In this document: positions 24,449 to 36,570 of the stretch, piece by piece | Numbering within the stretch: the first letter of the stretch is position 1 | How the letters are laid out: each line of letters starts with the position of its first letter | NCBI GenBank assembly: GCA_039881145.1 | Contig: JAYKKI010000008.1 | Span: forward strand, 28,502,501 to 28,566,500 | From: Druceiella hillmani | Taxonomy: Eukaryota > Arthropoda > Insecta > Lepidoptera > Hepialidae | Reading direction: 5' to 3' | Length of the DNA: 64,000 bases | The notes under the pieces: generated by a model | What the model was told of the DNA's origin: nothing | What the model saw: only the letters and a program-made list of their open reading frames with translations | Database searches by the model: none | Program-made: the position numbers and the translations under genes

Positions 24449-25795
24449 ATTTTTATATTTTTCATACAATATTGTGAAATGTAAGTTAATTAAAAACCAG
24501 TCTTGAAAAAAATTCAAAAATTTATTAAAAAATAAACCAGTTATAGGCTTCTAAATTTGAAGATACGGATAGAGTTGGGTATATATCCCTGTCCCTTTTC
24601 CTCTTGTAGAATATAATGTGTAATATTAAAAATGACCTCACAACACAGTATTGCCGTCCTTATATAAAAGTTAAATTTAAACTTTTATAACTTGGTCAAT
24701 TTTTAAGATTATTATTTTCACTCTTCATCAGCTTGTACCTTGAAATTATGATTAATGAAATAAAAAAAAATTAGTCAAATACCCAATTATGTTTACGCTT
24801 ATTTGAAGAGCTGTTTACTAATAAAAATCGTTATCGATTCATAACAATATATTTAACAACTTTAACAACTTGTCACATGGTTTAATTTCTCTTGATAGAC
24901 GCCACCATATAATATTGCAACTTCAGTTAATATTAATATATAAAATAATTAAATAAATATTCACTAGTATTTCAGTACTAACTAATCAAAAACTGGTACA
25001 CGACATCACGTTAAAAAACGATAACGATGTTTAAGAACGCTTTCACACAGAATGGGTGGGAATAATATCTAATGTTATGATTACAGTGACGTTTAACATT
25101 ACGTAGTGTACCGAGACGCACGTCTCTGTTGAATTGATTATATTATTAAACAATTCGTATCAAGTCCATTCATCAAGACGTTAAATGCGCCTAAACAATG
25201 TTGGATGTTCTCTTTTATAGTACATGTGCACTTAAAATGTTAAATGAACTGCAAATATTAAGTATATATTTGTATTAGCGCCCATGTCTGTGCATGCAAA
25301 ACTTAATGCAATTTTGCGGTATTATATCGTAGGGTCTCGGTCATCGTCTATGCCAGAAATTATGCTGAGATGTTAATAATAGATTATTATTTAATTACTT
25401 AGCAGCGACATCCGTTTCTTTTATAAACAAACCCTTCATAATAATATTGTAGTTTTATAATACACAATTGGGTAGGTATTTGACTAATTTTTTTTTATTT
25501 CATTAATCATAATTTCAAGGTACAAGTTGACGAAGTTTTAATCTTAAAAATTGACCGAGTTATAAAACCGAGTTATTTAACCTTAAGGACGGCAATACTG
25601 TGTTGTGAGGTCATTTTTAATATTGCACATTATATTCTACGAGAGGAAAAGAGACAGGGATATACCCAACTCTATCCGTATCTTCAAATTTAGAAGCCTA
25701 CAACTGGCTTATTTTTCGATCAATTTTTGAATTTTTTTCAAGACTGGTTTTTAATTAACTTATATTTCACAATAGTGTACGAAAAATGTCAAAAT
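24449..25795. mobile_element. Element with about 335-bp terminal inverted repeats
   Basis: The left arm (24449-24788) and right arm (25465-25795) are inverted copies at roughly 85-90% identity by eye. For example, GTTAATTAAAAACCAGTCTT on the left matches AAGACTGGTTTTTAATTAAC on the right, and both carry inverted forms of AGGTCATTTTTAATATT and of AGGTACAAG. The 676-bp centre is unrelated to the arms and carries no transposase frame. No target duplication is obvious. It is either a non-autonomous long-TIR or foldback DNA transposon, or two inverted copies of one repeat. Confidence 0.8.
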
Positions 25796-27934
25796 ACTGA
25801 AAAGGCTAGCGCGGTGCATGACCCCTCGTAAGACATACAGCCAATAACGCGTCGAAAACGAAGCACGCTGCCCTTAGCCGATACGTAATTAACGCGTCAC
25901 ACAAAGTTAATACCCTCAACGAGGCTGAAATAATGTCTTTAGGGTGCGATCTATTTTGTTTTTCTATTCCATCATGTCTTTAAAACATTTTTTTCTATTC
26001 TAGACGTATTTTTCCGTAAACGTTTCAATATTTCCTAATTAAATGTAAGTAATAGATACGATATTACTGACGCGCTCCAAAAGACGATTTCACTTTCTGC
26101 CAAAATATAAACTTACTAATGAAAAGATGTTACCGGTATTTTAGGATATTACGTACTACATATCTTTATATTTGACGCAGCTTGACTATTGTCGTTACTA
26201 TTTTCATTTCGGAACATTACGTAAAGGTGAATATGACGTTTCGTACATATACGATTAGTATTACCGTTACTTCAAAACTTACACGTACATTTTTGCGCTT
26301 CTGTAATCGTCAAGAAATTTTTTGCAACATATTTTTGTATTCATGCAAGCTTCACGACGGATGTGGGGGGGGGGGGTGTCGGGGTGCACGGACGGTCATA
26401 ACTAAAAATGGGGCGCATTGCAATCGGAAAGAGCGCAGTAATGGCGCCTAGCCCCCGCGGGCCCTATTGTCGTTGCATTGTGCGCGGCGGCGGCCGACAT
26501 ACGGCGACACTGCTCCACTTACAACGCTTGCTAGGCGAGTACGGCAGCTCTTGTCCTTACGTAGGATAGGTGATGGGATGATTACTGGGTACTTTTCTGC
26601 ACAGTTTCAGGGCAAAAATGGAGAAAGCGTAGCTAACCTGTACCGGTAGCCATTAAAATTATCAATTCCAGTTGCCAAAGATGAAGGAAACAAAGGGCAT
26701 TTCTTAGATATATTTTGCGACACTTGAAATTTAAAATATTTAATGAAATAAATATAGTTGCCATATTTCATTAATAAAATATACGCAACTGGGAATGGAA
26801 GTTCAATGTTGAAGCTTTCAATTGCACGAACCGTACAACACCCTCTCCACAATATGAACATTCCACAAAGGTTTATGAAACTACTATCGAATTAGTTTCA
26901 TTAATTTACCCTAAAGCTTGCACCTTTATTATATTCTGCTTTTTATTTATTCAGTCATTTTAATGAGTACCAATAATTTGCAGAGTGAAAATGGAAGAGT
27001 AAAAATAATGTGAGAAAATTCCAGAACTGTAAACTTTGTTTGACGTATGAAAGGTCATACGTTAAAATAATGGCTACGAGGCAAATTTTTTTAAAACTTT
27101 TCCATCTATTTAGTACCTTTTTGTAAGGTAGCTATTTTTCTTGGCAAGATAATTTATATTTCGAAAATTGGCTCAGTTAAATGCTTACTTTGATTTGTTT
27201 CTCAAAATTTTACTACTTTTTTTAAACGTTACACAATAGGCAGAAGATGAACAATATTTTTTCCAAATATCGTCCGAATGAACCTTAAAAATAGCACGAG
27301 AATGCGACGGACTTGATCTTGACTACTTGTGATTGAAGAAAAATAATTTTTTTATGAAGTCGATAGAAAAAAAATAAGCACAAAGCGACAAGGTGGATAT
27401 TATTAGTTTCCAAAGTGTACGTTGTGATGAATGTAATGATGATCTCCAGCTTTATAAGAGATTATATAACTGTGTGCTTTATTTATGTTAATTTGCGTAA
27501 AATTTGCATCGCACGACATAGCAGCCAGGCCACGCAGTTCTCACGACCATCGGCGCTCATTCAATAATATGCACTATGCATATGCATTCAGGCCGTGCAC
27601 TATTGCAACGCCGGCCAGACTTGTATAGACTGGTAAACTATCCGACATGCAGCCGTGCGTGCGAACTGCCTGTCAACGGTATCATCTGTCAATCCTGCCT
27701 ACACAGCAATCGAATGTGAATTAAATAGCAATTACATTGTTGGCGACGTATATCTTACGTCTACACGTACAATTCCTTGCTTACGTCTCAAACGCCAATG
27801 CGTGCATCGATCCTTATACGGGAAGAGTTGTCGATTGCTAGATAAAATGTAACGAAATCATACACTGTCCTGATTTGAACACCTGATCTCGATTACATAA
27901 ATTTATTTCATTTCACTTGCTTATTTATGGCAAA
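25796..27934. other. Non-coding stretch with G-run and CpG-rich islands
   Basis: No supported gene. 26340-26560 contains a 12-G run and much CpG sequence; frames at 26182-26451 and 26467-26649 run through it without recognisable protein features. 27530-27680 is a second GC-rich patch. The rest is AT-rich. Confidence 0.4.
26365..26388 (+). other. Poly-G run with G-quadruplex potential
   Basis: Twelve consecutive G at 26365-26376 followed by TGTC and GGGG. The plus strand could fold into a G-quadruplex. Homopolymers of this length are also prone to sequencing error. Confidence 0.6.
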
Positions 27935-28375
27935 CTAGCTCTTCGCTTCGTCTTGCTATGCTACACATATACCCAAAATTTTTCCTGCTCCCTCTGGGGT
28001 GTACCCAGGAGAATGTCATGAAATCGTATAAATAGTGATAGTATTGGAATTACGAATACATATGCAAACATAAACACATTATTAAATTAGAAACATTTAT
28101 TTAAAATGGAATAAATACTACCATCTAGTGGAAGATTATATAACTACACATGATGGTTGCTTATGAAAGAAACAGATGTCTTTGTCAATTCTTTAAGTAG
28201 TAGGTAATCCTGTTAATTATTTACAGGGAAAAGTTTAATAATAATACTGAAATAATACTGATTTTATCTATTGCAGGTGTTGGCCAAACCGCTGAGGTAT
28301 AAAATTGCAAAGTTTTATTAAAATTCATCCAGTGGTTTTTGAGTGATGCGCATAAAGACACGGCCTCGTTACCAT
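27935..28375 (+). repeat. Degenerate lepidopteran retroelement tail
   Basis: Begins AAACTAGCTCTTCGCTTCGT, continues with CCTCTGGGGTGTACCC and ends with AAATTCATCCAGTGGTTTTT then GAGTGATGCGCATAA. From memory this resembles the common lepidopteran repeat that starts around a 'cccgcggcttcgcccgc' phrase and ends 'cagtggtttttgcgtga'. A related part-copy is at 18395-18665, and another fragment (CATACCAAATTTCATTAAAA) at 42070-42130. Confidence 0.5.
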
Positions 28376-29037
28376 TTGATTACATTAGAGGGTCACTCTT
28401 GATACGTCCGATATAATATTTTTACATGAGAAATAATGAACGTATTCACACCGAGATCAAACCGAGATCGAACTTTTAATTATATTTTGATAAGTATCAC
28501 TTGGTACCAACATTTGAATTTATTCTAAAATACTAAATGATTTTTTGTTCGTCGTTTATTAAATGGCGATACAGCCTATATTCGCATTCAATTTTTATAT
28601 GGCCACACCCTTCTTTTCTTTTTTTTTCGTTTTTGAACTTTTTCATAATCTTTGTCCAAAAGAGTAGCTATTACAGTTAATTCTTCTGTGGAATATTTGA
28701 ACAAGATTTCACATCGACTGATGAAAAAAGAGTAGAAGCTGAACAGTAATGCCAATATGAAATTATTATATCGGACCGAGAGCGAACCATGAGCGGCCCT
28801 GCGGTGTGAATCAAGCCTTATATACAAAAGGCCGATACAGTGATACGGAATAGTACATAAGAAATAAGGTTACAATATAACCGAGATACTTTGTAACGCG
28901 TTAATTCAAATAAATTAAAACTCGTTTTTTATTGGATAGCTATAGCAACTTTGAACTTCACTCAGTACCACTAAGATATTCGCTGTATTATTAACGACTT
29001 TATTACAAATTATTATATAAACAAAAATATATTAAAA
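28376..29037. other. Non-coding stretch
   Basis: GTCCGATATAATATT at 28404 and its near reverse complement ATTATATCGGAC near 28760 suggest a decayed inverted-repeat element, but the arms do not line up end to end. No gene recognised. Confidence 0.35.
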
Positions 29038-29520
29038 TTTGCTAAACAGATACGTATAATCTGCGATAGTATTCATCGTGTTCAGGTAATACATGTTGCA
29101 TTGCTAAACAGATACATATCATCTGCGATAGTATTCATCGTGTTCAGGTAATACATTTTGCATTGCTAAACAGATACATATCGTCTGCGATAGTATTCAT
29201 CGTGTTTAGGTAATACATTTTGCATTGCTAAACAGATACATATCATCTGCGATAGTATTCATCATGTTCAGATAATACATTTTGCATTGCTAAACAGATA
29301 CATATCATCTGCGATAGTATTCATCGTGTTCAGGTAATACATTTTGCATTGCTAAACAGATACATATCATCTGCGATAGTATTCATCGTGTACATTTTGC
29401 ATTGCCAAACAGAAACATATCATCTGGTATAGTATTCATAGTGTTCAGGTAATACATTTTGCATTGCTAAACAGATACATATCATCTGCGATAGCATGCA
29501 ACTTGTTCAGGTAATACAAA
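29038..29520 (+). repeat. Minisatellite, 62-bp unit, 8 copies
   Basis: The landmark GC(T/C)AAACAGA occurs at 29041, 29103, 29165, 29227, 29289, 29351, 29404 and 29466: spacing 62 throughout except 53 before the seventh, where GTTCAGGTAAT-type sequence is deleted. Units are about 95% identical. There is no coding potential across the array. Confidence 0.95.
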
Positions 29521-30734
29521 ACTAATGTTACCTAATGACTTTAAAATTCGATCATGTAATAAAGTGATATTTAAAGACAGTATTCTAAGGCCAGCGACGA
29601 CCTATAAGCAGACTTATTGCTTTTGGAGTAATTGCATTTATTCAGTTAAAATATATAAGTAATTCACATAAGACACAAAACCTACAGATATATAAAAGGT
29701 AAAAAATAAATAAATGACATAGATCTGTCAATTTGCTGCATTCTCAGGGTAAGTTTATTACCTCAAAGAATATTCAAATATCGCTCAACTTTGTTGGTGC
29801 AATATCTTAAATATCACCATCTATTTAGGTGATATGTGGTGCAAACAGCATCCCCATCCGTTCCATAAGACAATAACGCCGTAGAGCACCAACGACATTC
29901 GTCCGAAATTATAGGTGATTTTTATATTTTATCTAACAATCGCACCATTTAGAATGGTGGACTGCTCCCTTCATTAACCACTTTAAATTGTTTGGAAATC
30001 ATTCAATCACAAATCACTTGTTTGAAATCTATTTTGACATCCATATGCCAATTTCTATTTGCGATCGCGCCGTTTAAAGCGATAGCAAACCACATTTGTT
30101 CGTTAGTGGCCACCTATCTTTACTCTTTCCCGTACAAAATCCAACTTAAAATCAACTCACGTATACGCAAACGAGTTTTCGGCGTTCAACGTAACGCAGA
30201 CGCGGCCTCCCACTTCCGCAGGAAGCGTTTTGATTCTCGTCTGGATAAAAACAAACTCAAAGTTGGTTATCTCGAGATCAGCTGTGGGCGGATGCAGCAC
30301 ACTGTTCATACTATATATTTATATGTTTATGTTATAATAAACGCATCAATCTCCATCAGCATTGTTAAGTTACAATGTTATTTATTTTTATTTATCACAC
30401 CTTAACTCAAAATGTAGAGAGCTAACAGATTTATAAAGCTGGCGAACGTATTGCTAAACACACCATCTTCTACAAGAAAATAAGTGCGTCGTAGTTTGTA
30501 ATTTATTAGGGGAAGCAACTTGGCACAAAATTGAGGAAGAAAAACTGTAATCCATTTTAAACGGAAATAATTAACTAGACATTTTAATAAAAAAACGAAG
30601 ACATTAAAATGGATAACGTAACATGACCAAATTAGGAAGTACATAATAAAATGAAAATAATTTATTGCTATCTCATTTAGGAACATTCTGAACGATCACT
30701 AAGACGTTAATACATTTTTCATTCCCGAATTCGA
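29521..30734. other. Non-coding stretch with a 137-codon open frame
   Basis: The frame at 29992-30405 (+) encodes a cysteine- and isoleucine-rich peptide with a basic middle (about residues 55-90) and a hydrophobic C-terminus. I recognise no family, it has no splice context and the composition matches the AT-rich surroundings, so it is probably chance. Nothing else seen. Confidence 0.3.
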
Positions 30735-30875
30735 TATACTTCAAAAAATAGTTTTGTTTTTATTTTAATCGGTCTTAGACTGAATGAACCCTGATGCTAT
30801 GATGTATGGACGAAAAACGGACAGCGAAATAAAAAGAATTCCGTTTTTGGCATTTGGCTATGGAACCCTAAAAAG
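30735..30875 (+). repeat. Dispersed repeat ending GGAACCCTAAAA (copy 3)
   Basis: Short 3' fragment: AACGGACAGCGAAATAAAAAG, a TTCCGTTTTTGGCATTTGGC block and TATGGAACCCTAAAA. Confidence 0.65.
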
Positions 30876-31796
30876 CATGAGTACTTCAAACCAGCTAGAG
30901 TTGAACAGTTGCTTAACCTTCTTTTGATCTTATATTTACACGATTTTGCAGGTAACTAATTAACGCCTTATACATTTTTTAATCTTAATTCGTCACTGTT
31001 AATTAATTTTATTTCGGCTTGCTAACTATACAAAACCAAAGTCGATTTTACTATCACATTTTACTCAAAGGAAAAAATAATCGGTATCCACTGTCACATT
31101 TAGCCCTAACAGATATCGACTTTATTATCTTTTAAAGATTAATAAACTACTTAATTCACCACGGCATTACTTATAGTGAACCTATCACATTACGATGTTT
31201 TCTCTTTCTGGTTGTAATTAACTAACTACCAATGAAAATATAATAATATTTTTAGTTAATACATACTGGAAAATGTACTAAATGGGAGTCTTCTTCCAAA
31301 TTCATATAAAATAGAACGAAATGCGCCCACAAAAATATCTCTTACGGACGGTTTTAAAACAATTCGTCCGTGTGCTCTACGGCTACAATTTATAAAGATA
31401 CAAAAGACCTATTCGAATGCGCTCATTCATTCGGCGAAGGGAACAATTATAGGCAGCCGCCCGCTCAACAATAGAAGACAGCGCGGAGGATATCCTCCGC
31501 CCCAGCCGACGCAATTCAACGCAATTGATATTCCCTGCAGCTCGGTCACGAGCCGACGCTGGCACGTTCAAATCTTGTTATATAGCTAGGAATGTTCGGA
31601 TTTTATCATTCCCTATCTGAAAATGGCGATTGCTGAAAATGAAACAAACAGATAAAACATACCATACGTTCTCAATTTTAATTTTCTACTATAACATTTA
31701 ATGCTGTACGAAGATTGATGGTTTGGATAGCAAAACGCATATACAAAAATAATGATATATGCATACATATATGTACTGATGTATGTACATTAAAAG
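30876..31796. other. Non-coding stretch with a GC-rich palindromic patch
   Basis: 31340-31580 is CpG-rich and contains the perfect 18-bp palindrome GCGGAGGATATCCTCCGC at 31483-31500. The 62-codon minus-strand frame there (31383-31571) has no recognisable features. The rest is AT-rich. Confidence 0.4.
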
Positions 31797-32175
31797 ACAC
31801 AGCTAAGTGTATAAGTACGGAAAATATAAGTTTTACATCATGACGAACTATACAACTCACAACATGTACCAGTCGAACGTTCTTTATAATCGGGAAACTT
31901 CAACGTTTAAATTATAAATATAACACAGCTAAGTGAATAAATACCGAAACATGTAAGTTTTACATAATAACGAACTATACAACTAACAACATGTACCAGT
32001 CGAACGTTCTTTACAATCGGGAAACTTCAACGTTTAAATTATAAATATAACACAGCTAAGTGAATAAGTACCGAAAGATGTAAGTTTTACATCATAACGA
32101 ACTATACAACGTACAACACGCACCAGTCGAACGTTCTTTACACTCGGGAAACTTTAATGTTTAAATTATAAATAT
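31797..32175 (+). repeat. Tandem array, 126-bp unit, 3 copies
   Basis: AGCTAAGTG occurs at 31801, 31927 and 32053, exactly 126 bp apart. Each unit contains GTAAGTTTTACAT(C/A)AT, a CCAGTCGAACGTTCTTTA block and CGGGAAACTT. Confidence 0.93.
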
Positions 32176-32611
32176 GTTTATTTATAACTTTCATGTGAGG
32201 AATAAACCAATATTAACGGCAAGAACTGATTGGCATACAAGAGACATGATCAAAATACACACAGTGAATATTGATGCAAAACGCCATCCAATTATGATGT
32301 AAACATTTTCAATACAGATCCCGACATGTCTAGCCTAGAAGTCTCGTGTGTAACAGATAAGTTGCAAATGGTCGGTGATGTAAGTTTTTTGTTAGTCACA
32401 ATGTACATCAAATTCATAATTTGGTAAAATCTGACAAAAATTTTATTGGAACATGAAAACAAATTACTTCTTTTCTGATACCACTATTTCTGTTCTACAA
32501 AAATTAAAAAAAAAAGATCCCGAACTGCTTGGCAAAATAGTAATGTTGCGATAAATAAACTCGAAGCTCAGGAGAGTACTTTCAGGGGTTCTAGCAATAA
32601 TTTAACTTTTA
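32176..32611. other. Spacer between two tandem arrays
   Basis: AT-rich sequence with no recognised feature. Confidence 0.5.
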
Positions 32612-33438
32612 ACTGTAACAACTGTTCTTTCTTTAAACTTTCATTACTCTTATATTTAATAATAGTTCATGACGTAAATACCCAAATTTCAGGTTCCTCA
32701 GCTAACAACTGCATAATAAATGCTTAACATTTTCTCTTCACGATTTTCTCCCCTATAAACTATAACAACTCTTCTTTCTTTAAACTTTCATCACACTTAT
32801 ATCTAATCATGACGTAAATACTTAAATTTTAGGTTTGTCAGCTAACAACTGCATAATAAATGCTTAACATTTTCTCTTCACGATTTTCTCCCCTATAAAC
32901 TGTAACAACTGTTCTTTCTTTAAACTTTCATCACACTTATATCTAATCATGACGTAAATACTTAAATTTTAGGTTCGTCAGCTAACAACTGCACAATAAA
33001 TACTTAACATTTTCTCTTCACGATTTTCTCCCCTATAAACTGTAACAACTGTTCTTTCTTTAAACATTCATCACACTTATATCTAATCATGACGTAAATA
33101 CTTAAATTTCAGGTTCCTCGGCTAACAAATGCATAATAAATGCTTAACATTTTCTCTTCACGATTTTCTCCCCTATAAACTGTAACAACTGTTCTTTCTT
33201 TAAACATTCATCACACTTATATCTAATCATGACGTAAATACTTAAATTTCAGGTTCCTAGGCTAACAAATGCATAATAAATGCTTAACATTTTCTCTTCA
33301 CGATTTTCTCCCCTATAAATTGTAACAACTGTTCGTTCTTTAAACTTTCATCACACTTATATCTAATCATGACGTAAATACTTAAATTTCAGGTTCCTCA
33401 ACTTAACAAATGCTTAACATTTTCTCTTCACGTTTTTC
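32612..33438 (+). repeat. Tandem array, 140-bp unit, 6 copies
   Basis: The block TGTAACAACTGTTCTTTC (or TATAACAACTCTTC) starts at 32614, 32761, 32901, 33041, 33181 and 33321: spacings 147, 140, 140, 140, 140. Units also share ATGACGTAAATAC, CAGGTTC and CTTCACGATTTTCTCC. The first unit is longest and most divergent and the last is truncated, so the array grew from the middle. Confidence 0.95.
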
Positions 33439-36134
33439 TCCTCTTATAACTATATGCGAATGGCGGTAAATTATATTGTAAATATATTAATTACTGTCTT
33501 CTGGCAGATAGATACGTTTTAATTTTTCTTTCAGTCACGGTGGTACGGGCTCATATATTACAATGAATACAAAGTGATATGCGAAAACCAAAAATAAGAA
33601 GATTACTGAAGAGTTAATTATTTAAAAAAAATAATGTAACGCATTGCTTTAATATTCTACACAAAATAAAAAAATACAAAATTTCATACTACTCACTATT
33701 AACAGCGAGAGCAACAAGACACATTCATCCTCGGGATAAAGAGAAGACTACAATAGTTATAGAAAGCCGGAAGTATTTGGCTCCAATTACGGGTTTTCTA
33801 CTGATCTTGAAACCTATTTTAAACCAAAAAAAAATTCTCTCTCTGTCTTCTAAAGTACATATTTTTATGCACCTGGTCACAAACTTTACACATATTTTTG
33901 ACAAAATCCAGAAAACTATAAATGTGGCCCTATTTACATATTATTAGAACTAAAAATAATAAAAATCGTTTATCGGTATTATACAAATTTTGTGTTATTT
34001 GACTGAAATCGAAGAAGAAGGAAACATTGTGTACATGGTATTCGTATTTTTTTTTTATTTCAATGTATGACCATATTTATTCTTCAGATTAAATTTTCAA
34101 TGTACACATATAGATGAGGAAAGTTGATGTTAGGCATGAACTTGCTTACAATATCAATGATAACACGACAAGTTTAAACATAAGTTTGTTAACCATAGTG
34201 GTAAGGATAAAAAAAACAAAGTGAATTACTTATCTATAAAATTTATCGAACATATGTATATTGACATGTAGAAAAGCTCAATAAAAAGGGCATGAGAGAG
34301 GGGAGCAAAATGTAAAAAGGGGAGATCAAGAGGGAAAACACTTGATTAGAATTAGGAAGGGTATACTTTTTGAGACGATGCCGCAATGCGATTATTTGTG
34401 TTCTCGTATTATGTATACTTGTTATGATTCGACGGACCGTTTAATTAATTAAGGCGGCATTACACAAAAACAGCTCATATTATACAACGCGCAATATTAT
34501 TAACACAATCAACATCCATAAAGGTGTAAAACAGTAAACTTAAACGTTTATAACATTTATATACTTTATATAATATCGATAATATAACGAATATTTTGGA
34601 AGGCCGCGGTCTTACACTTGAGAAATCAACTATCTATATAAACTTTAAGCTTATTCACTGCACTTTGCTGTAATATAGATTTATCAAACTATGTAAACAT
34701 GAGGAAATTTATCCAAGTAAAAATATTTAAAAAACAGAATATTATTTATAACAAGATCACCTAGTGGAAATAATTATACGCACATATGCGTTATTAAAAA
34801 ATATTTTGAAATAGTCGGAGTTACCGAAAAACAACACTGGAATAGCGAAGCGCCGCATTATTGCCAACCGGCATTGGAACGTGCCGCAGGACGATATGCA
34901 AATTGCGAACAAGTATTTATACAGGTAGACGCTTCTACTCGAAAATACTTTGTAAGTAAATTACCGATTAATATAATAGGCACTTCAAGACACTGTTAAG
35001 TACAGTGTAGTTCCAAATAAAGTGGTCATATACATTAAATCATATCTGTTTAGTTCGCGATCAAAAAATTCCGACAAGAACAATGTACTACGAACAATGG
35101 ATCAATATGTGCATTGTGCACCTAGATTATTTCAATGAAATGCATGTCATAAATCCATACTCGCGTTAGCACATAGGATTTTAATTTATCTTCAATTCGC
35201 TCAATAGTGTTGCAGTCCAAATAAACCACAAACGTAGCAGCTAGGACCAAAGAATTGAATAATATTATACTATTAAAATGCTCCATAAAATACCGGTATT
35301 GGAAACCTTATACTAAGAAATAGTATTTAAAGTATGATGACGCCTGAACACGGCCTAATACATTTCATTATTTTAATAATCAAACTTTACGAAACATTTC
35401 AAACACGCTGAACGAATACTAATAATTATAATTGATACTATGCAGGGTTGCATTAAAATGACACGAACTCGCAATAACTGTGTTTAAATTATACATTTAG
35501 TCCTTTATCATTAAAGCAAATGTTCTAAACCCGCTTTCGTGTTCGGTAACTTAACCCCTACCCTTCTACATACTGTCCATATCATGTAACTGTCCTATTA
35601 CGCGAAGTTCATATTAATAAGAGTAGACAGGTGAACACAATATGCTTTTGACGATAACAAACATATATTATATAATATGGTTTATAACTACTTGCTTAAA
35701 TTTGTTGGTTTCTATAAAGTAAGACAATTTCTATACATGCATATCAAATATGCTTGCCTGTGTAGCAATAAATGTGAATGCAACATTATATATATATACT
35801 CGTAGCGCATAAATAAGTACCTATATACATTTTGATTATAGCCAGGTGTTAACTGTAAACTGGCGCCGGCAATGCTAGCAGCAAGCTAATCCACCTTTTG
35901 GTAATACAAAGACTAAGAGCTTAAGCAGATGCTTCTAATGTCATTAACCTCTGTATGTAATGCTCGTCCTGTATTCATACAGATATAAAATGTTTCAATA
36001 TTAATACGTTAGAGTTCACATTCCCAAGGAGATGTATCATTTGATCTCGTTATTACAGTTTTGGGGTAAAATAATTTGTCTGTCATTTAATTTTAGCTCG
36101 AACATTTCCGCTTTTTAATGACGCGGGAAGAATG
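33439..36134. other. AT-rich non-coding stretch
   Basis: No gene, RNA gene or array recognised. 34430-34470 and 34840-34930 are slightly GC-richer, unique patches. Confidence 0.4.
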
Positions 36135-36570
36135 TTAAGAGAATCCTATGGCCTAGATTTTTACGCATAGATTCCTTAGTGTGGACAATTTAAAATATAG
36201 CTCTATTTACTATTGTATAGAATGAATATCACGATGAACAAAGTCAGAATATAATTTTGTCGTAACATATTTTGCAATGTTCACCAACAAAAAATGAAAT
36301 TCTTTTAAAAAGAAAATATTGGAATATTTTCGTTATAAAATATTTCTATTAGAAATAAAAATATTAATCAGCAGTAGTATTATGCAGAGTTTTGTAGCAA
36401 AAAGGGTTTCTTAAGAGAATCCTATGGCCTAGATTTTTACGCATAGATTCCTCTGAGTTGACAATTTAAAATGTAGCTCTATTTAGTATTGTATAGCGTG
36501 AATATCATCATGACAAAGGTCAGTATATAATCAACAAAAAATGAAATTCTCTTAAAAAGAAATTATTTAC
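36135..36570 (+). repeat. Tandem duplication, 276-bp unit, 1.6 copies
   Basis: TTAAGAGAATCCTATGGCCT occurs at 36135 and exactly again at 36411. The second copy follows the first through ATCAACAAAAAATGAAATTCT, with an internal deletion of about 25 bp (it lacks the TTTTGTCGTAACATATTTTG segment). Confidence 0.93.

Noticed and set aside
28396..28830. Possible MITE with GTCCGATATAATATT and TTCACACCG inverted blocks
   Set aside because: The blocks occur in an order that does not mirror properly between the two sides, so terminal inverted repeats cannot be defined.
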